Part shown: in pieces, positions 10,626 to 20,639 of the stretch
Layout: every line of letters begins with the position of its first letter
How positions within the stretch are numbered: the first letter of the stretch is position 1
DNA from: Silene noctiflora
Lineage: Eukaryota > Streptophyta > Magnoliopsida > Caryophyllales > Caryophyllaceae
NCBI GenBank assembly: GCA_009801015.1
Contig: VHZZ01000078.1
Location: 236,203-260,404, forward strand
DNA length: 24,202 nucleotides
Direction of reading: 5' to 3'
Position numbers and translations under genes: made by a program
The notes under the pieces: model-generated
Told to the model about the DNA's origin: nothing
The model's input: the letters and a program-made list of their open reading frames with translations, nothing else
Databases searched by the model: none

Positions 10626-11054
10626 TTATAACAGACCATTTTCCCTCAAAAATAACACACGCCAAAATTGCTTTCACCTTCCCCAAACCCATCTACTATC
10701 TATCTATACAGTCTTCCTAATTTACGATCTTCATGATCTCATAAGCTCATACTCTCCATGACACTCCCCCCATTTTCCCCAATTTTCATGCAAATAATCA
10801 TCTGATTATAATCTAATCATCCCCAAATCCCCATTTCCCTCATTTTCAGGGTGTAATTTCCACTGATTTGTAACAACAAATTACACAATTCATCCAAAAA
10901 GAATTTGAACCGTTTTGAACAGTGATCAGCTGGTTGAATTGGGTTTTTGTTTTTGATTAATGGGTTTGATTTAGTTTTTTGGGATACTTTTGATTTCAGT
11001 GTAAAATTTTGATCTTTAATTAGGGATTAAGTTTGATAATTTAGGTAAAAGAGG
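10626..11054 (+). other. UDP-GALT1: Probable promoter-proximal and 5' leader region of the transporter
   Basis: C- and T-rich sequence (CTTTCACCTTCCCCAAACC, CTCTCCATGACACTCCCCCC) immediately upstream of the start codon, typical of plant 5' leaders. A weak TATA candidate (CTATCTATACA) lies near 10698. The transcription start is not determined. Confidence 0.35.
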
Positions 11055-14000
11055 ATGAATATGGAGGAGGGATTGTGTCAGTGGGGAGTAATTCGATCTC
11101 TTCTTGCAATTTTGCAATGGTGGGCTTTTAATGTTACTGTCATTATCATGAATAAGTGGATCTTTCAGGTTGATTTCCTCGATTTAATTAATCGCTTTGT
11201 CTCGATTAATTCTTTACGTTTTCTTTATTTGGTGCCTGGGTCATTTGTTTACGTTTATGTTTCCGTTTTTAGTATGTACAGGTTCAGAATCTTTGTCAAT
11301 TGTCATGTGCAAGTATTCATTTATCTATTGATATTATTGATGATGATTTGAATGTGTGATTTGTTTATGAATTTTTTGTATTATTGTTTATGCAATTTGT
11401 TTATTATTATTCATGTTTTGAGTTAAGTTGTTTTTTTATTTGAGATGTCATGGTTCATTTAATGAGTGACATTATGCTGTTGAAACTTGAAAGTTTGTGA
11501 TTCCTAAAATTGGGAAGTTGTGTCCCTGTTTTCGATCAGGGATGTGTTTTTCAGTTGTTTTGATGATGAAATGTGATTTAAGGAGTTTAGCCATGTTCAT
11601 AAGTTTTTGGAATTTTTTACTTAAATGGTGTTGTAAACCAAAATATTTACAAAGATGGGGCTCATTCCAAACTATTTACGAGGAATGGGTCCACGTCATC
11701 ACTTTTTTTTTTACGCATAGAATAACTTCTCGACTACTCAGTGAGCGAGTAGCATTTTTTTTATTCAACAACTCCTCGCTATTTCACTTAGCTTGAAGTT
11801 ACCAAGGTCAACCCAACATTTGGCCTTTAACAAATCAATTTACCACAACACATCACCTTCCTCATTCTGCATTCGACCCAACAAATTACTAGTACTGCTT
11901 TCTCCATTAAAACTAGCCCTCTGACTCTCCCTAATCCACAAATGAAACACCATTTTTGCTCCTTGCTAACAATTGCAAGCCCTTGATTGTTTTGTTATTC
12001 ACCACCACTCACAAAATCATCCAACCATCGTTTCTATGCTACCCATCCATCACCATCACTGTGGCGTAGACATCAACCCCAATGGCACCGAACTCTGCCC
12101 AGAACCGCTCCCAATTATGAGCCCACTTGCAGCTATTCAATTCGAAACGGTTCTGAACCCGACATTTTGTGCATCTCCCTGTACCCCAAACGATGCCCAG
12201 ACCAAAACCCGATTTCGGAACCGCTCAAATCACACCACCATCTCTATGGCTAGACCCGGGAGCAGCTCATACTTGAGCCACATCCGCCACCAAGCGTAAA
12301 TAGAACTTCATTTTATGAATGCTGAATTGCTTTCATTTGTATGTGTTTGTTTCTAATTGAGAGCGTTGGATGAATATGGCATTGGAATTGTATTGATAGA
12401 GTGTTGGATGAACGTTGTATGTTGTGGACTTATGTCCTGGTTTTAAGCCAAGTTTCAGCTTTTTATTTTTACATGCAGCTATCTACTCGCTAAATCGTTT
12501 AGCGCGAGATGTTATTGTCCACCAGTCAAAAGTAGGTGGAATGTTTTTGGAAAATACACCTTTAACTTCTCGCTAAATGAAATAGCGAGAAGTTGTTCAA
12601 ATTTTAAAAAAATGCTATTCGTAAATTGAATTGGCGAGAAGTTACTGTATCTGTAAAAAAGAATAAAAGTGCTGAGGTGGACCCATTTCGTGTAAATAGT
12701 TTGAAATGAGCCCCATTTTTTTAAATATTTTGGTTTACAACACCATTTAAGTAAAAAACTCAAGTTTTTGGGTGTGCTATTCTTTATCAAAGTTTAAATG
12801 CATTTGTTTTCTAATGAATCCATATTCCATAATTAAACTCCGGCATTTCGACCCTTTTGTCCATTTGTTAGAACGATTCAAGGCAATCCATTCAATCTTG
12901 ACTCAAGGACCTTTTGAGTTTGAGGATATGGCATAGTATCCTAGCTCCCTTAAGATGCTTTCCCCACGAGGTGTGGGGTGGGGTGGGGTGGGGTGGGGGG
13001 CCATGTAGCTAGGTTCTAGATCAAATTTAGCTATCTTTTGGGAACTTGTCATCTCACTTTTACGGGATAGTTACACCGGTATATATATTCTTTTAGGGGA
13101 TTAATTCATAGTCAGCTAGAAGGTGGACAAACTCGTGCTTCAAGTAAAGAGGCACTTGGGCTGATAGAACTATTCTTTGTGAAACCATCATGCTGTTTCC
13201 ATGTGAGAGTATTTCAGGATCATTGCATTTTGTAGGGAGATGTGAAGGCCTTTTGTAGTCATACTTGTTGCCAATAGGAATGCAAAGATGTTAAGGTAGT
13301 TTCTCTGGAGGAATCATGGCAGGAACATTGTTTTTTAGGCATAACTTGATTTGTTGGAAAGTCAAACGCATGCTTAAAGTAGCTTTGATCGTATCTGTCC
13401 ATCCATAAGTCATGCATTTAACTCCTGTGCTCTCCCTATGCATTATCCGCTATTTTCACAGTAATTTAATATTTGTAAAATTATGTGAGTGATATTTTCT
13501 GAATTTGTACGTGCTAACATTTCTATTCTTCTCTCATTTTTCTACTGGGATTTGATGGAGCAGAAATTGGATTTCAAGTTCCCTCTTACTGTATCCTGCA
13601 TTCACTTCATATGCTCCTCTATTGGAGCCTTTGTGGCAATTAAGATCCTGAAGATAAAACCTTTGATAGCTGTTGAACCTGAGGACCGTTGGAGAAGGAT
13701 ATTCCCAATGTCATTTGTGTTCTGTATCAATATTGTCTTAGGAAATGTGAGCTTACGCTACATACCTGTCTCCTTTATGCAAACCATCAAGTCATTTACA
13801 CCTGCTACTACAGGTTAGTTGGGAAGTTGAGCTTACATTCTTTCTATCATTTAGATGTGGAATAATCTTTTCTCAATATGTACTGATGGAAAATGTGTTT
13901 TTGACAGTTATTTTGCAATGGTTGGTCTGGAGAAAGCACTTTGACTGGAGAATCTGGGCAGCCTTGGTTCCAATTGTCGGAGGGATTCTTCTAACTTCTA

Positions 14001-15613
14001 TCACAGAGCTTAGCTTTAACATGTTTGGATTTTTAGCTGCGTTATTTGGCTGTCTGGCTACTTCGACCAAGACTATACTCGCTGAATCCCTTTTGCATGG
14101 CTACAAATTCGATAGGTACCATCTCCATCCTCGTGGCTGAGCATCTCTTTTTACATTCTGCCTGTTTCATGAGTCTTCACTTGGAAGACTCATTTTTGTT
14201 AGTAGTTTGATGACTCTGATCCACGAGTACATTTTGTCCTCCTCGCCACATTGTTTCATTTGTGTTATCATTTGGATACCTAGAGGGTGATTGTATAGGC
14301 CTGAACCTTCTAACCAATTCATCGGAGATGAGCATCAACTAGTATTGAACTTACGCGGCAGAAAAAACTTGATAACATGCCTCTCGTAACTGTAACTTCA
14401 ATGCGGTTTGTGTATCCCTTTATATAGGGAAACATGTTTTCTACCATGAGACAGTCCTAATGTCCTATAGTATGAAACTGGTCCAAACGAAATGTTGCCT
14501 GAAAGGAAAATCAATTTTGTTTTGACAATCTGATAATAGTGAGTTTAATGACGGACATATTTTAAATTACCAGGTTGGTCAGTGCTCAACATAAAATTTC
14601 CATTGTATGTACTGTATTATATATGAGATTTTAGTTGTACTCCCTGTGAAATGGTTGCTCATACTTACTAGACCCTCTTATGCGACAATTGTGATAGTGA
14701 AAAAGAGTGATTCTGTTAATGATTTGTTTGATTTTAATTTTAGTACACCAGCTTTTCTTTTGATGTTTTGGGTGTATAGTGGTTGTACAAAGATCACTTG
14801 CCACCTTCCGGATTTTGTTGTGCTTATAACTACGAGTACGAGATGTGATATAAGTTAGCCAGTTAGGTGCGTTCATATAGCACCTGCTATCTTTACCTTT
14901 ACATTCATATTCATATTTAGCATCTTTCTTTGGGGGTAATTTGCATAAATCTTATTATGTTGAGTTTGTTTGTCGCAGCATAAATACAGTGTTCTATATG
15001 GCGCCTTTTGCAACCGTCATTTTAGCAGTCCCAGCTTTGGTACTTGAGGGTCCTGGAGTTATAGTATGGCTCAACACATACCCTGCTGTATTCCATTCCC
15101 TGATCATCATTTTTGGCTCTGGGGTCTTGGCTTTTTGTCTCAATTTTTCCATCTTTTATGTGATTCATTCTACTACGGCCGTCACATTCAATGTTGCTGG
15201 AAATCTCAAGGTGAGCTTCAGTGATTGTTTCGCTGTCTTTGTTATCTCTCGTTTTTATCCTAGTTTCTTGTTTAAGGCGGTTTACATTTTACCGAATCAT
15301 TGTGATTTGCATGTTTAAGCCTCTTCCCATGCTATGTGAAAAATCACCGTGAGTGGTTTGATAAAGCTAAGTTCCCTTATCTTGTGCTCAGGTAGCTGTT
15401 GCCGTCCTAGTTTCATGGCTGATATTCAAAAACCCGATATCAAGCTTAAATGCGCTTGGGTGCGGTGTAACTCTAATTGGGTGCACATTCTATGGCTACG
15501 TAAGACACATGCTATCACAACAACCCCAAGGAGCGCCAAGAACACCCAGAACTCCACGTAGTCGGACCGAGATGGTACCCCTTGTCGCTGACAAGTTAGA
15601 CGACAAGGTTTGA
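11055..15613 (+). CDS. UDP-GALT1: UDP-galactose/nucleotide-sugar transporter, TPT (DMT) family, UDP-GALT1/GONST5-like
   Basis: Multi-pass Golgi antiporter expected to move UDP-galactose (or a related UDP-sugar) into the lumen for glycan synthesis. Exons 11055-11168, 13564-13813, 13908-14115, 14979-15210, 15392-15613; all introns GT-AG, phases consistent, 341 residues, close to the roughly 335-340 I recall for Arabidopsis homologues. Recognisable segments in order: SLLAILQWWAFNVTVIIMNK (first membrane span), KLDFKFPLTVSCIHFICS, PEDRWRRIFPMSFVFCINIV, SLRYIPVSFMQTIKSFTPAT, VPIVGGILLTSITELSFN, LFGCLATSTKTILAESLL, APFATVILAVPALVLEGPG, GVLAFCLNFSIFYVIHSTTA and NPISSLNALGCGVTLIGC. The tail is hydrophilic with RTPRTPRS, presumably cytosolic. 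ATG at 11055 gives MNMEEG; homologues start MEEG, so 11061 is an alternative start. Exact substrate is inferred from similarity. Intron 1 (2.4 kb) carries a Mutator-like insertion. Confidence 0.95.
11610..12761. mobile_element. Mutator-like element with long terminal inverted repeats and a GC-richer interior
   Basis: Perfect 9-bp duplication AAGTTTTTG at 11601-11609 and 12762-12770. The arms are inverted over about 190 bp: left 11610-11795 and right about 12570-12761, both starting GARTTTTTTACTTAAATGG when read inward. Inside the arms are further palindromes of the type CTTCTCGCTAAAT...ATAGCGAGAAG. The interior (about 11800-12480) has a 300-bp GC-richer segment (12000-12300) unlike the flanking intron. 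No MURA transposase is encoded. It sits wholly within intron 1 of the transporter. Long arms, 9-bp duplication and foreign-looking filler fit a non-autonomous MULE, possibly a Pack-MULE; no parent gene is recognised. Confidence 0.82.
12975..13000 (+). repeat. G-rich tandem repeat (GGGGT), potential G-quadruplex
   Basis: Four consecutive GGGGT units followed by six G, in transporter intron 1 on the transcribed (mRNA-like) strand. Five G-runs of four or more with one-base loops satisfy the usual G-quadruplex pattern in both DNA and pre-mRNA. Confidence 0.85.
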
Positions 15614-15913
15614 TCAAGTGATCCACAGATCATTCCTGGTTGTTTGGTGACGGATAAAGGACGGTGATAGAAAATTGAAGACGATGTTAATGAGGTGATT
15701 CCTTCTTGTGTAGACTTCTTTTTATATAGAATCATATATATATATAGATTTTAAATTTGTGGTGATTTCGTTTAACATTATAGTTCTAGAGGTAGAAATT
15801 CCAGAAGTTAAAACTTTGATTAGAGGTAAATTACTAAATTAATAGATTGTTACTTTCACATATCCCAGTAGAAACAATTAATTCTTGTTATTTGTTAACC
15901 ATGGTATATTTTA
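15614..15913 (+). other. UDP-GALT1: Probable transporter 3' untranslated and downstream region
   Basis: Follows the TGA at 15611-15613. AT-rich, with a TATATATATATAG run near 15738. No coding signal is visible and the polyadenylation point cannot be fixed. Confidence 0.4.
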
Positions 15914-15922
15914 TATATTTAT

Positions 15923-16463
15923 CGGAAAATTCACGTGGTATTTCTAAACTTTGTCATTTTGCACGTGGTATCCAACTTTTTAACTTTGTGTACACGGTGC
16001 CCTTAAATTTTGATTTTCAAGTAGGACGTGCCTTTTTTATCGTTCTTAAAAATTTTAATTGAGCATAAATCGTAGACCAGAAATCAGAATTGACCAATTT
16101 TTTTTTCAAAATTGATTATCTTTTCGAGATCTATAATTTTATAAAATGAAAAACGGTCATTCGAAAATTTAAGATTGAAATTATGGTCGATTTAAGATTC
16201 TTGGGGAAAAATCCATAGAAAATGTCAATCGACAATTTTTTTATCTCAAATCGTAGATTGTGACAAGATAATCATTTTAGAACAAAAATTTGTCGATTCC
16301 AAATTTCCATGTGGAAGTTACGCTCAATTAAAATTTTTTATAGCGACAAAAATGGCACATTATGCATGAAAATGAAATGTAGAGGGTACAATGTACACAA
16401 ACTTAAAATACTGGGTAGCATGTGAAAAGTGGTAATGTTCAGGGGTACCACGTGAATTTTCCG
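15923..16463. mobile_element. Fold-back element with 9-bp target duplication (Mutator-like), 541 bp
   Basis: TATATTTAT lies at 15914-15922 and again at 16464-16472. The ends read CGGAAAATTCACGTGGTAT from the left and CGGAAAATTCACGTGGTAC from the right. The two halves are imperfect inverted copies nearly to the centre; for example AATTTTAATTGAGC near 16053 and GCTCAATTAAAATTTT near 16323. A transcript would form a long hairpin. No protein is encoded. It lies between two convergent genes. Confidence 0.85.
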
Positions 16464-16530
16464 TATATTTATTTATTTTTGCTTGATAATTTTCTGTAGT
16501 TTTAAGGATTGCCATATAAATATATGATAC

Positions 16531-16615
16531 ATTGATGCCTCATTTCCCCTCCTCAAAACTACAATACTACGACTACTACTACTACGTCTACTACTCGTCT
16601 CCTACAATGACAATA
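16531..16615. repeat. Short imperfect CTA/CTAC trinucleotide-rich tract
   Basis: Contains runs such as CTACTACTACTACGTCTACTACTCG. A low-complexity microsatellite in intergenic DNA; no gene. Confidence 0.5.
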
Positions 16616-16864
16616 ATAACAGGGCATCTTATGAATACTCGATTCATAAAATTGTGTGTACTTAATCCTCAATTGTATACCAATAGTTATTGTGGAAGTC
16701 GGTTTTTATATATAATAAAAAATACTCGGTTATTGATAGTAATAAATGAATGTTTAACTAATTAAAAGAATCGTCTTACTGCTAGCAAGACGGTTTTATT
16801 CTAAATTTGTGTACCATGAATCCATGATATACACTGATTTGCTGTATAAGTAATTATCTCACCA

Positions 16865-17033
16865 CAAATTCTCATTTAAGACGGGTATTTCCGTCTTAAT
16901 GTTAAGATGGGTCAAATATCACACATAAGACAAAAACAGAATGCATTGAGATAACAAAAGCTTTGTCCCATCCAAGCAAGCGGGGTGTTATTTGACCTGA
17001 CCCGTTTTATTTTAAGACGGATATGCTCCTTGA
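16865..17033. mobile_element. MITE of the CAAATTCTCATTTAAGACGG family, copy 2
   Basis: The left end CAAATTCTCATTTAAGACGG is followed by CCGTCTTAATGTTAAGATGG and GTCAAATA. The right end read inward gives ATCCGTCTTAAAATAAAACGG, then GTCAGGTCAAATAAC. It shares layout and terminal motifs with 10427-10619. Ends approximate. Confidence 0.55.
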
Positions 17034-17224
17034 AGGCCTAATAATATCTCAAAGGGTCAAATGATCCATGAAATTTTTTATAAGATTAGATATGGTCAAT
17101 GGTCATAGGGTTGGGTCTCCAAGATCTTGAAGCTTCTTTATGTTAAATAAGTTTGCATGCATTGGTTCCCCGTATATGGAGTATGATGATTTTATGGGTT
17201 TTAGATCTTGGTTAGCTCAATGTT

Positions 17225-17266
17225 AAAAAAAAAAAAAAAATAAAAAATAAAAAAAAAAAAAAAAAA
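17225..17266. repeat. A-rich homopolymer tract
   Basis: About 40 nearly uninterrupted A residues with two T interruptions. It abuts, and appears to have overwritten, the left end of the fold-back element that follows. Confidence 0.85.
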
Positions 17267-17674
17267 TGCACGCGGTGTCCTTGAGGTTTGCTTTTTTGCC
17301 TGAAATACCCAATTTTTTGATCCAGAAAGCTTTAAGAGGTCATAACTCGTGTTTACGAGTTCAGAAAGTGATAATTTTTTTTTTCAAATTGATCATCTTT
17401 TCGAGAACTATGACTTGAGAAAAAAAGTTGTTGAGCTTGAAATTCGTGACCAAGAGATATGGTCACTCAAAAACTCCTAGCCACGGGATCCAAATACGAT
17501 AATTTTTTTTTTTCAAATCATAGTTCTCGGAAAGATGATCAATTTGAAAAAAAAATTATCTCTTTCTGAAATTGTAAACACGAGTTATGGCGGCCTCTTA
17601 AAGTTCTCCGGATAAAAAAATTGGGTATTTCGAGCAAGGATGTCAAACTTCAAAAACACCGCGTGCATTTTCCG
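17260..17674. mobile_element. Second fold-back element with near-perfect inverted arms
   Basis: The left arm begins AAAATGCACGCGGTGT (17263) and the right arm ends ACACCGCGTGCATTTTCCG (17674). Long inner segments pair exactly or nearly so, for example TTCAAATTGATCATCTTTTC (17383) with GAAAGATGATCAATTTGAA (17529). The terminus CGGAAAATGCACGCGGTGT resembles CGGAAAATTCACGTGGTAT of the element at 15923, so the two are related. The first three bases at the left are A instead of CGG. The right flank TATAAAAAA could be one target copy; the left copy is lost in the A tract. No coding capacity. Confidence 0.75.
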
Positions 17675-17810
17675 TATAAAAAATTCCAACATATTCAAAT
17701 TCCAACATCAACATAACCATCATAAAAGACAAGACCCTAAATTGTCTAATCTGACATAATTATCCTTTAATCATACTTAATTAATTAACAATTAAAATAT
17801 AGTTTTAAAT

Positions 17811-17917
17811 TATCATGAGACAGTTAAGACTGTCTTTTAGTATAAAAAAGTTGTTCATTTTTAAATATATTTTTCTTATGCTAAAGGACCGTCTCATAGT
17901 GGGAGACCGTCTTACAT
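17811..17917. mobile_element. Short AGACGGTCT-type MITE
   Basis: TGAGACAGTTAAGACTGTC with TTTTAGTATAA at the left is mirrored by TTATGCTAAAGGACCGTCTCA at the right. The terminal sequences resemble those of the element at 7597. No target duplication could be fixed, so the ends are approximate. Confidence 0.45.
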
Positions 17918-18279
17918 AATAATTAATTACGGAAATTTAGTTGTACCAAGATGTCTTCAAGGCAATAAATAATCAAAATCAAACAATGTAGCATTCAACA
18001 TCCAATATTCACAAATTTAATGTTATTAAACTTCTGACAATTTCTGACATAATTGTCCTCAGCTTAATTTATAAGGAATTCACAAGGAAATTAAAGATGC
18101 TTCCTTTTTCTTAAATTAATCTACTAATTACATTACAATAATATTTAGAACCCTAAACATCAGGAATAATACATACTAGTAATTACATTTCCGCATCACA
18201 AATTCTCGTCAACATTTCACAACTTATTTTCAAAGAATACGGAGGAGGAGGAGAACTCACCGTATATTCTCAGGGTAAT

Positions 18280-18393
18280 GATAACGTCACTCTAATATAC
18301 TCTGTCAAACATTTTGAGAGAGAATTAATTAAGCGGTTATATATTTCCATGAATAGATGTGAGTGACGTAGTATATTTTAGAATGACGTTATC
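18280..18393. mobile_element. 114-bp inverted-repeat MITE or hairpin just after the USP stop codon
   Basis: GATAACGTCACTCTAATATA at the left pairs with GATAACGTCATTCTAAAATA read from the right. Each end carries TGACGT or its complement. On the USP strand it begins 10 bases after the stop codon, so it should be in the 3' untranslated region. The target duplication is unclear. Confidence 0.65.
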
Positions 18394-18403
18394 AATCCCG
18401 ATT

Positions 18404-20639
18404 CTAGGCTAAGAGCCAGAAATTCTTCTGCCATCTAGTGCTAATGAGGTAGCCACCCATCCCTTTGCTCTGTTTTCTCACACCAATTGTTAAGCATTCT
18501 GCATTGCTGATGCACTGCTCCACAAAGTTCTCTGAGTTGCTCATACCAAACAAGCTGCCCAACAAATCCAACATCAAACCAATGTTTTCGTCTCGTGTAA
18601 GACGGTCATATAATACCGAGTCTAATGGGACATGGTTACTCCGTTTTTGTTCTTGCATAAGACCGTTATATGACAATTTACGGTCTTATTTTTCACAAAT
18701 CCTTGTTAGAGACGTGCATACTTAACTATTTTAAACTTAAAAACGGATATAACCGTCTTAAGAAAGACCAACCGTTTAATTTCAGTGGAAATTAAATCAT
18801 GATCTACAAGATTGCATAATCATCATTTGATTAGACTTTTGATTAAATGATGATTTAAGATCTATGAAAATGAAAGATTTTGACATTTAGATTTCATAAT
18901 TAGAATAAAATTGGGACCTACCAAGACAAAATTGGAGATGATTTCTTCTGGCCTAAAACCAAGACTGATACTTCTAGCTTCTTTACTTGGCTCAATACTG
19001 TTGCTAGTTTTGGCCCTTGTATCACTAGTGCTTCTACTTCCACCTGAAAATTATCGGGTTTAAGTTTGAGACGGATATATATATATCTGTTTTAAACAAA
19101 AAATTGTGCTCGGAATTATGGACATTGTATGCATATAATAATTTCAGATCAATTTCTCACAATAGAAGGACAAAAAAAATTATGAAAAAACAACATCAAT
19201 AGAAACAAAATCTGAAGCTCACATGAACAAATTAATCACTCAAGTTCGTAACTAATTTGGATCCAGTAGAGTCGACTCTAACCGAATCGTCTTACATCGT
19301 AAAGTTTACTCAAGATAGTAAATAATATATACATTTTTTTATCCATATATGCTCATAATTATATTTAGAGGATTGCTATGAACCTTCTCATTTCTACCTT
19401 CCCCTTCAACCCTCTTACAATCGAATAAATTAATATGTATCGCGTGGGATCGGATGGCAAGTGGATGAGGTCATTTATATTATATTTTAATAACCGGTTA
19501 TTAGAGAAGAAGGTAGAAAAGAGAAGGTAGATAGCAATTCTCTTGTATTTAACTACTCGTACTAAACAAAGTACTCGTATTTAGTCTTGTATAAGGTCGC
19601 TTTATTATGAAAAGATTGTGTAAAACGGATCTTAATTACAAGGAAACCATGAACCATGTTAACGTAGAAGTAACTATAAAAAGAACCATTTTACAATATA
19701 CTCGTGTAAAACCGCCTTAAACAAATTTGTGTGCTATGGAGTAAATAATAATCGTACTCCATATCTATTCATAGTAAACTCTACCATAAAAAAATGACAA
19801 CAAGTCTTGCTTGTGACGGGTCGGATCCGAGAGACGGATAATGCCACTTACAAAACGAATAGGGAGACAAGGTGGGGGCACCCCCATGTGCTTCCCTCTC
19901 TCCTCTATTTGGGCATTTTGTGAAACTTTCACAAAATGGTACCCGTCACAAGCTTGTGACGGGTATCTCCCGTCACAAATGAGAATTTGTGAAAAAATGA
20001 ATATACCTGAGGTTTACAAGCCTTAGTTTTCAACAAACCAACCAAGGACATATATGTTCTGAACACTCTATGTTTTTAATCATTTGTTTACGTTTGATTT
20101 AACTATTGCTCATGTCGAAAAATGAATATGCCTCAGGCGTACCTTGCAATTTGTCAACAAACCAACAAAGGACATATATGTACACTCTCCATTTTAACCA
20201 TTTGTTTACGTTTGAATAAAAGGTAAATAAATAATCGAGACGGGGAGTAGGAAAATGAATATACCTCAGGTTTACAAGCCTTGCAAAGAGATCCAAGAGA
20301 GGTAGCAAGATTAGGAGAAGAGTCAAAATCATTCATAATATGAAGTAAAGTCAACCAATCACCCTTATTAGTAACATGAGTTAATGCCCACATCATAGCA
20401 TGCTTAGATCTTGAACTACCATCAACCACCACCATAACTCTTTTCTTCATACTACCATAATCACCATTACCATCACCATGAGCACCATAATCATGACCAT
20501 AACCATAACCATAACCATACATGTTCATACCATCCATTTGTTTCCAACAAGCTCCACCACCATTAGAGTTCCTTCCATTGTTAAACCCTAAACCACCATT
20601 TCCCCATCTTTTTGAGCTTGATTTCCACCCTTCTTTCAT
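18404..20639 (-). CDS. Universal stress protein (USP) family protein, three exons
   Basis: Small soluble alpha/beta protein of the adenine-nucleotide alpha-hydrolase-like fold; the specific plant role is unknown. Minus-strand exons: 20639-20265 (ATG to KACKPE), 19043-18922 (VEVEALVIQG to PILS), 18554-18404 (CLFGMSNSENFVEQC to stop). Introns are GT-AG with phases 0 and 2; total 215 residues. Residues 1-62 are a glycine/tyrosine-rich leader with YGYGYGYG. Residues about 65-110 form the first USP strand and helix (KKRVMVVVDGSSRSKHAMMW); VSVLVLGQKK is the conserved later strand. The end, TIGVRKQSKGMGGYLISTRW then QKNFWLLA, closely matches a plant clade I recall as At1g44760-like. The G-2x-G-9x-G(S/T) ATP motif is not apparent after VLVLG. 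The gene converges on the transporter. Intron 1 (1221 bp) contains MITEs and a duplicated exon-junction segment. Confidence 0.92.
19368..19542. mobile_element. 175-bp Mutator-like MITE in USP intron 1
   Basis: Ends are GAGGATTGCTATGAACCTTC on the left and GAGAATTGCTATCTACCTTC read from the right, with inverted similarity continuing through TCTACCTTC. Flanking 9-mers TTATATTTA (19359-19367) and TTGTATTTA (19543-19551) match at 8 of 9 bases, as expected for an aged Mutator-type duplication. No coding capacity. Confidence 0.75.
19583..19735. mobile_element. Decayed relative of the 7597 MITE, in USP intron 1
   Basis: GTCTTGTATAAGGTCGCTTT near 19584 is opposed by AAAACCGCCTTAAACAAATT near 19708. 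The CTTGT...AAGG.CG core in inverted orientation resembles the ends of 7597-7718. Boundaries and target duplication are not resolved. Confidence 0.35.
19808..19991. mobile_element. GTGACGGG-type MITE, copy A (USP intron 1)
   Basis: Starts GCTTGTGACGGGTCGGATCC and ends CCCGTCACAAATGAGAATTT. The internal segments GAGACGGATAATGCCACTTA and GGTGGGGGCACCCCCA recur in inverted orientation at 24024-24202. Contains the palindrome GTCACAAGCTTGTGAC at 19945-19960. Non-coding; left end approximate. Confidence 0.7.
19997..20290 (-). repeat. Triplicated USP exon-1/intron-1 junction segment
   Basis: On the minus strand the real exon-1 end, AAGGCTTGTAAACCTGAG then GTATATTC (donor at 20264), is echoed twice inside intron 1: almost identically ending at about 20006 and in a diverged form at about 20131. 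The two intronic copies also share over 80 bp of following sequence (for example CAAACGTAAACAAATG), giving a period of 125-133 bp. Each echo keeps a GT or GC where the donor would be. Confidence 0.75.

Noticed and set aside
11973-12299. Two overlapping plus-strand open frames in the MULE interior
   Set aside because: No recognisable domain; proline/histidine/serine-rich translations typical of C-rich DNA. Treated as cargo, not genes.
18555-18676. Upstream extension of USP exon 3 (open frame starting MSYNGLMQ)
   Set aside because: The residues before CLFGMSN do not resemble the family and contain MITE-like GACGGTC sequence. Acceptor GGGCAG at 18560-18555 gives the correct phase and a homologous junction.
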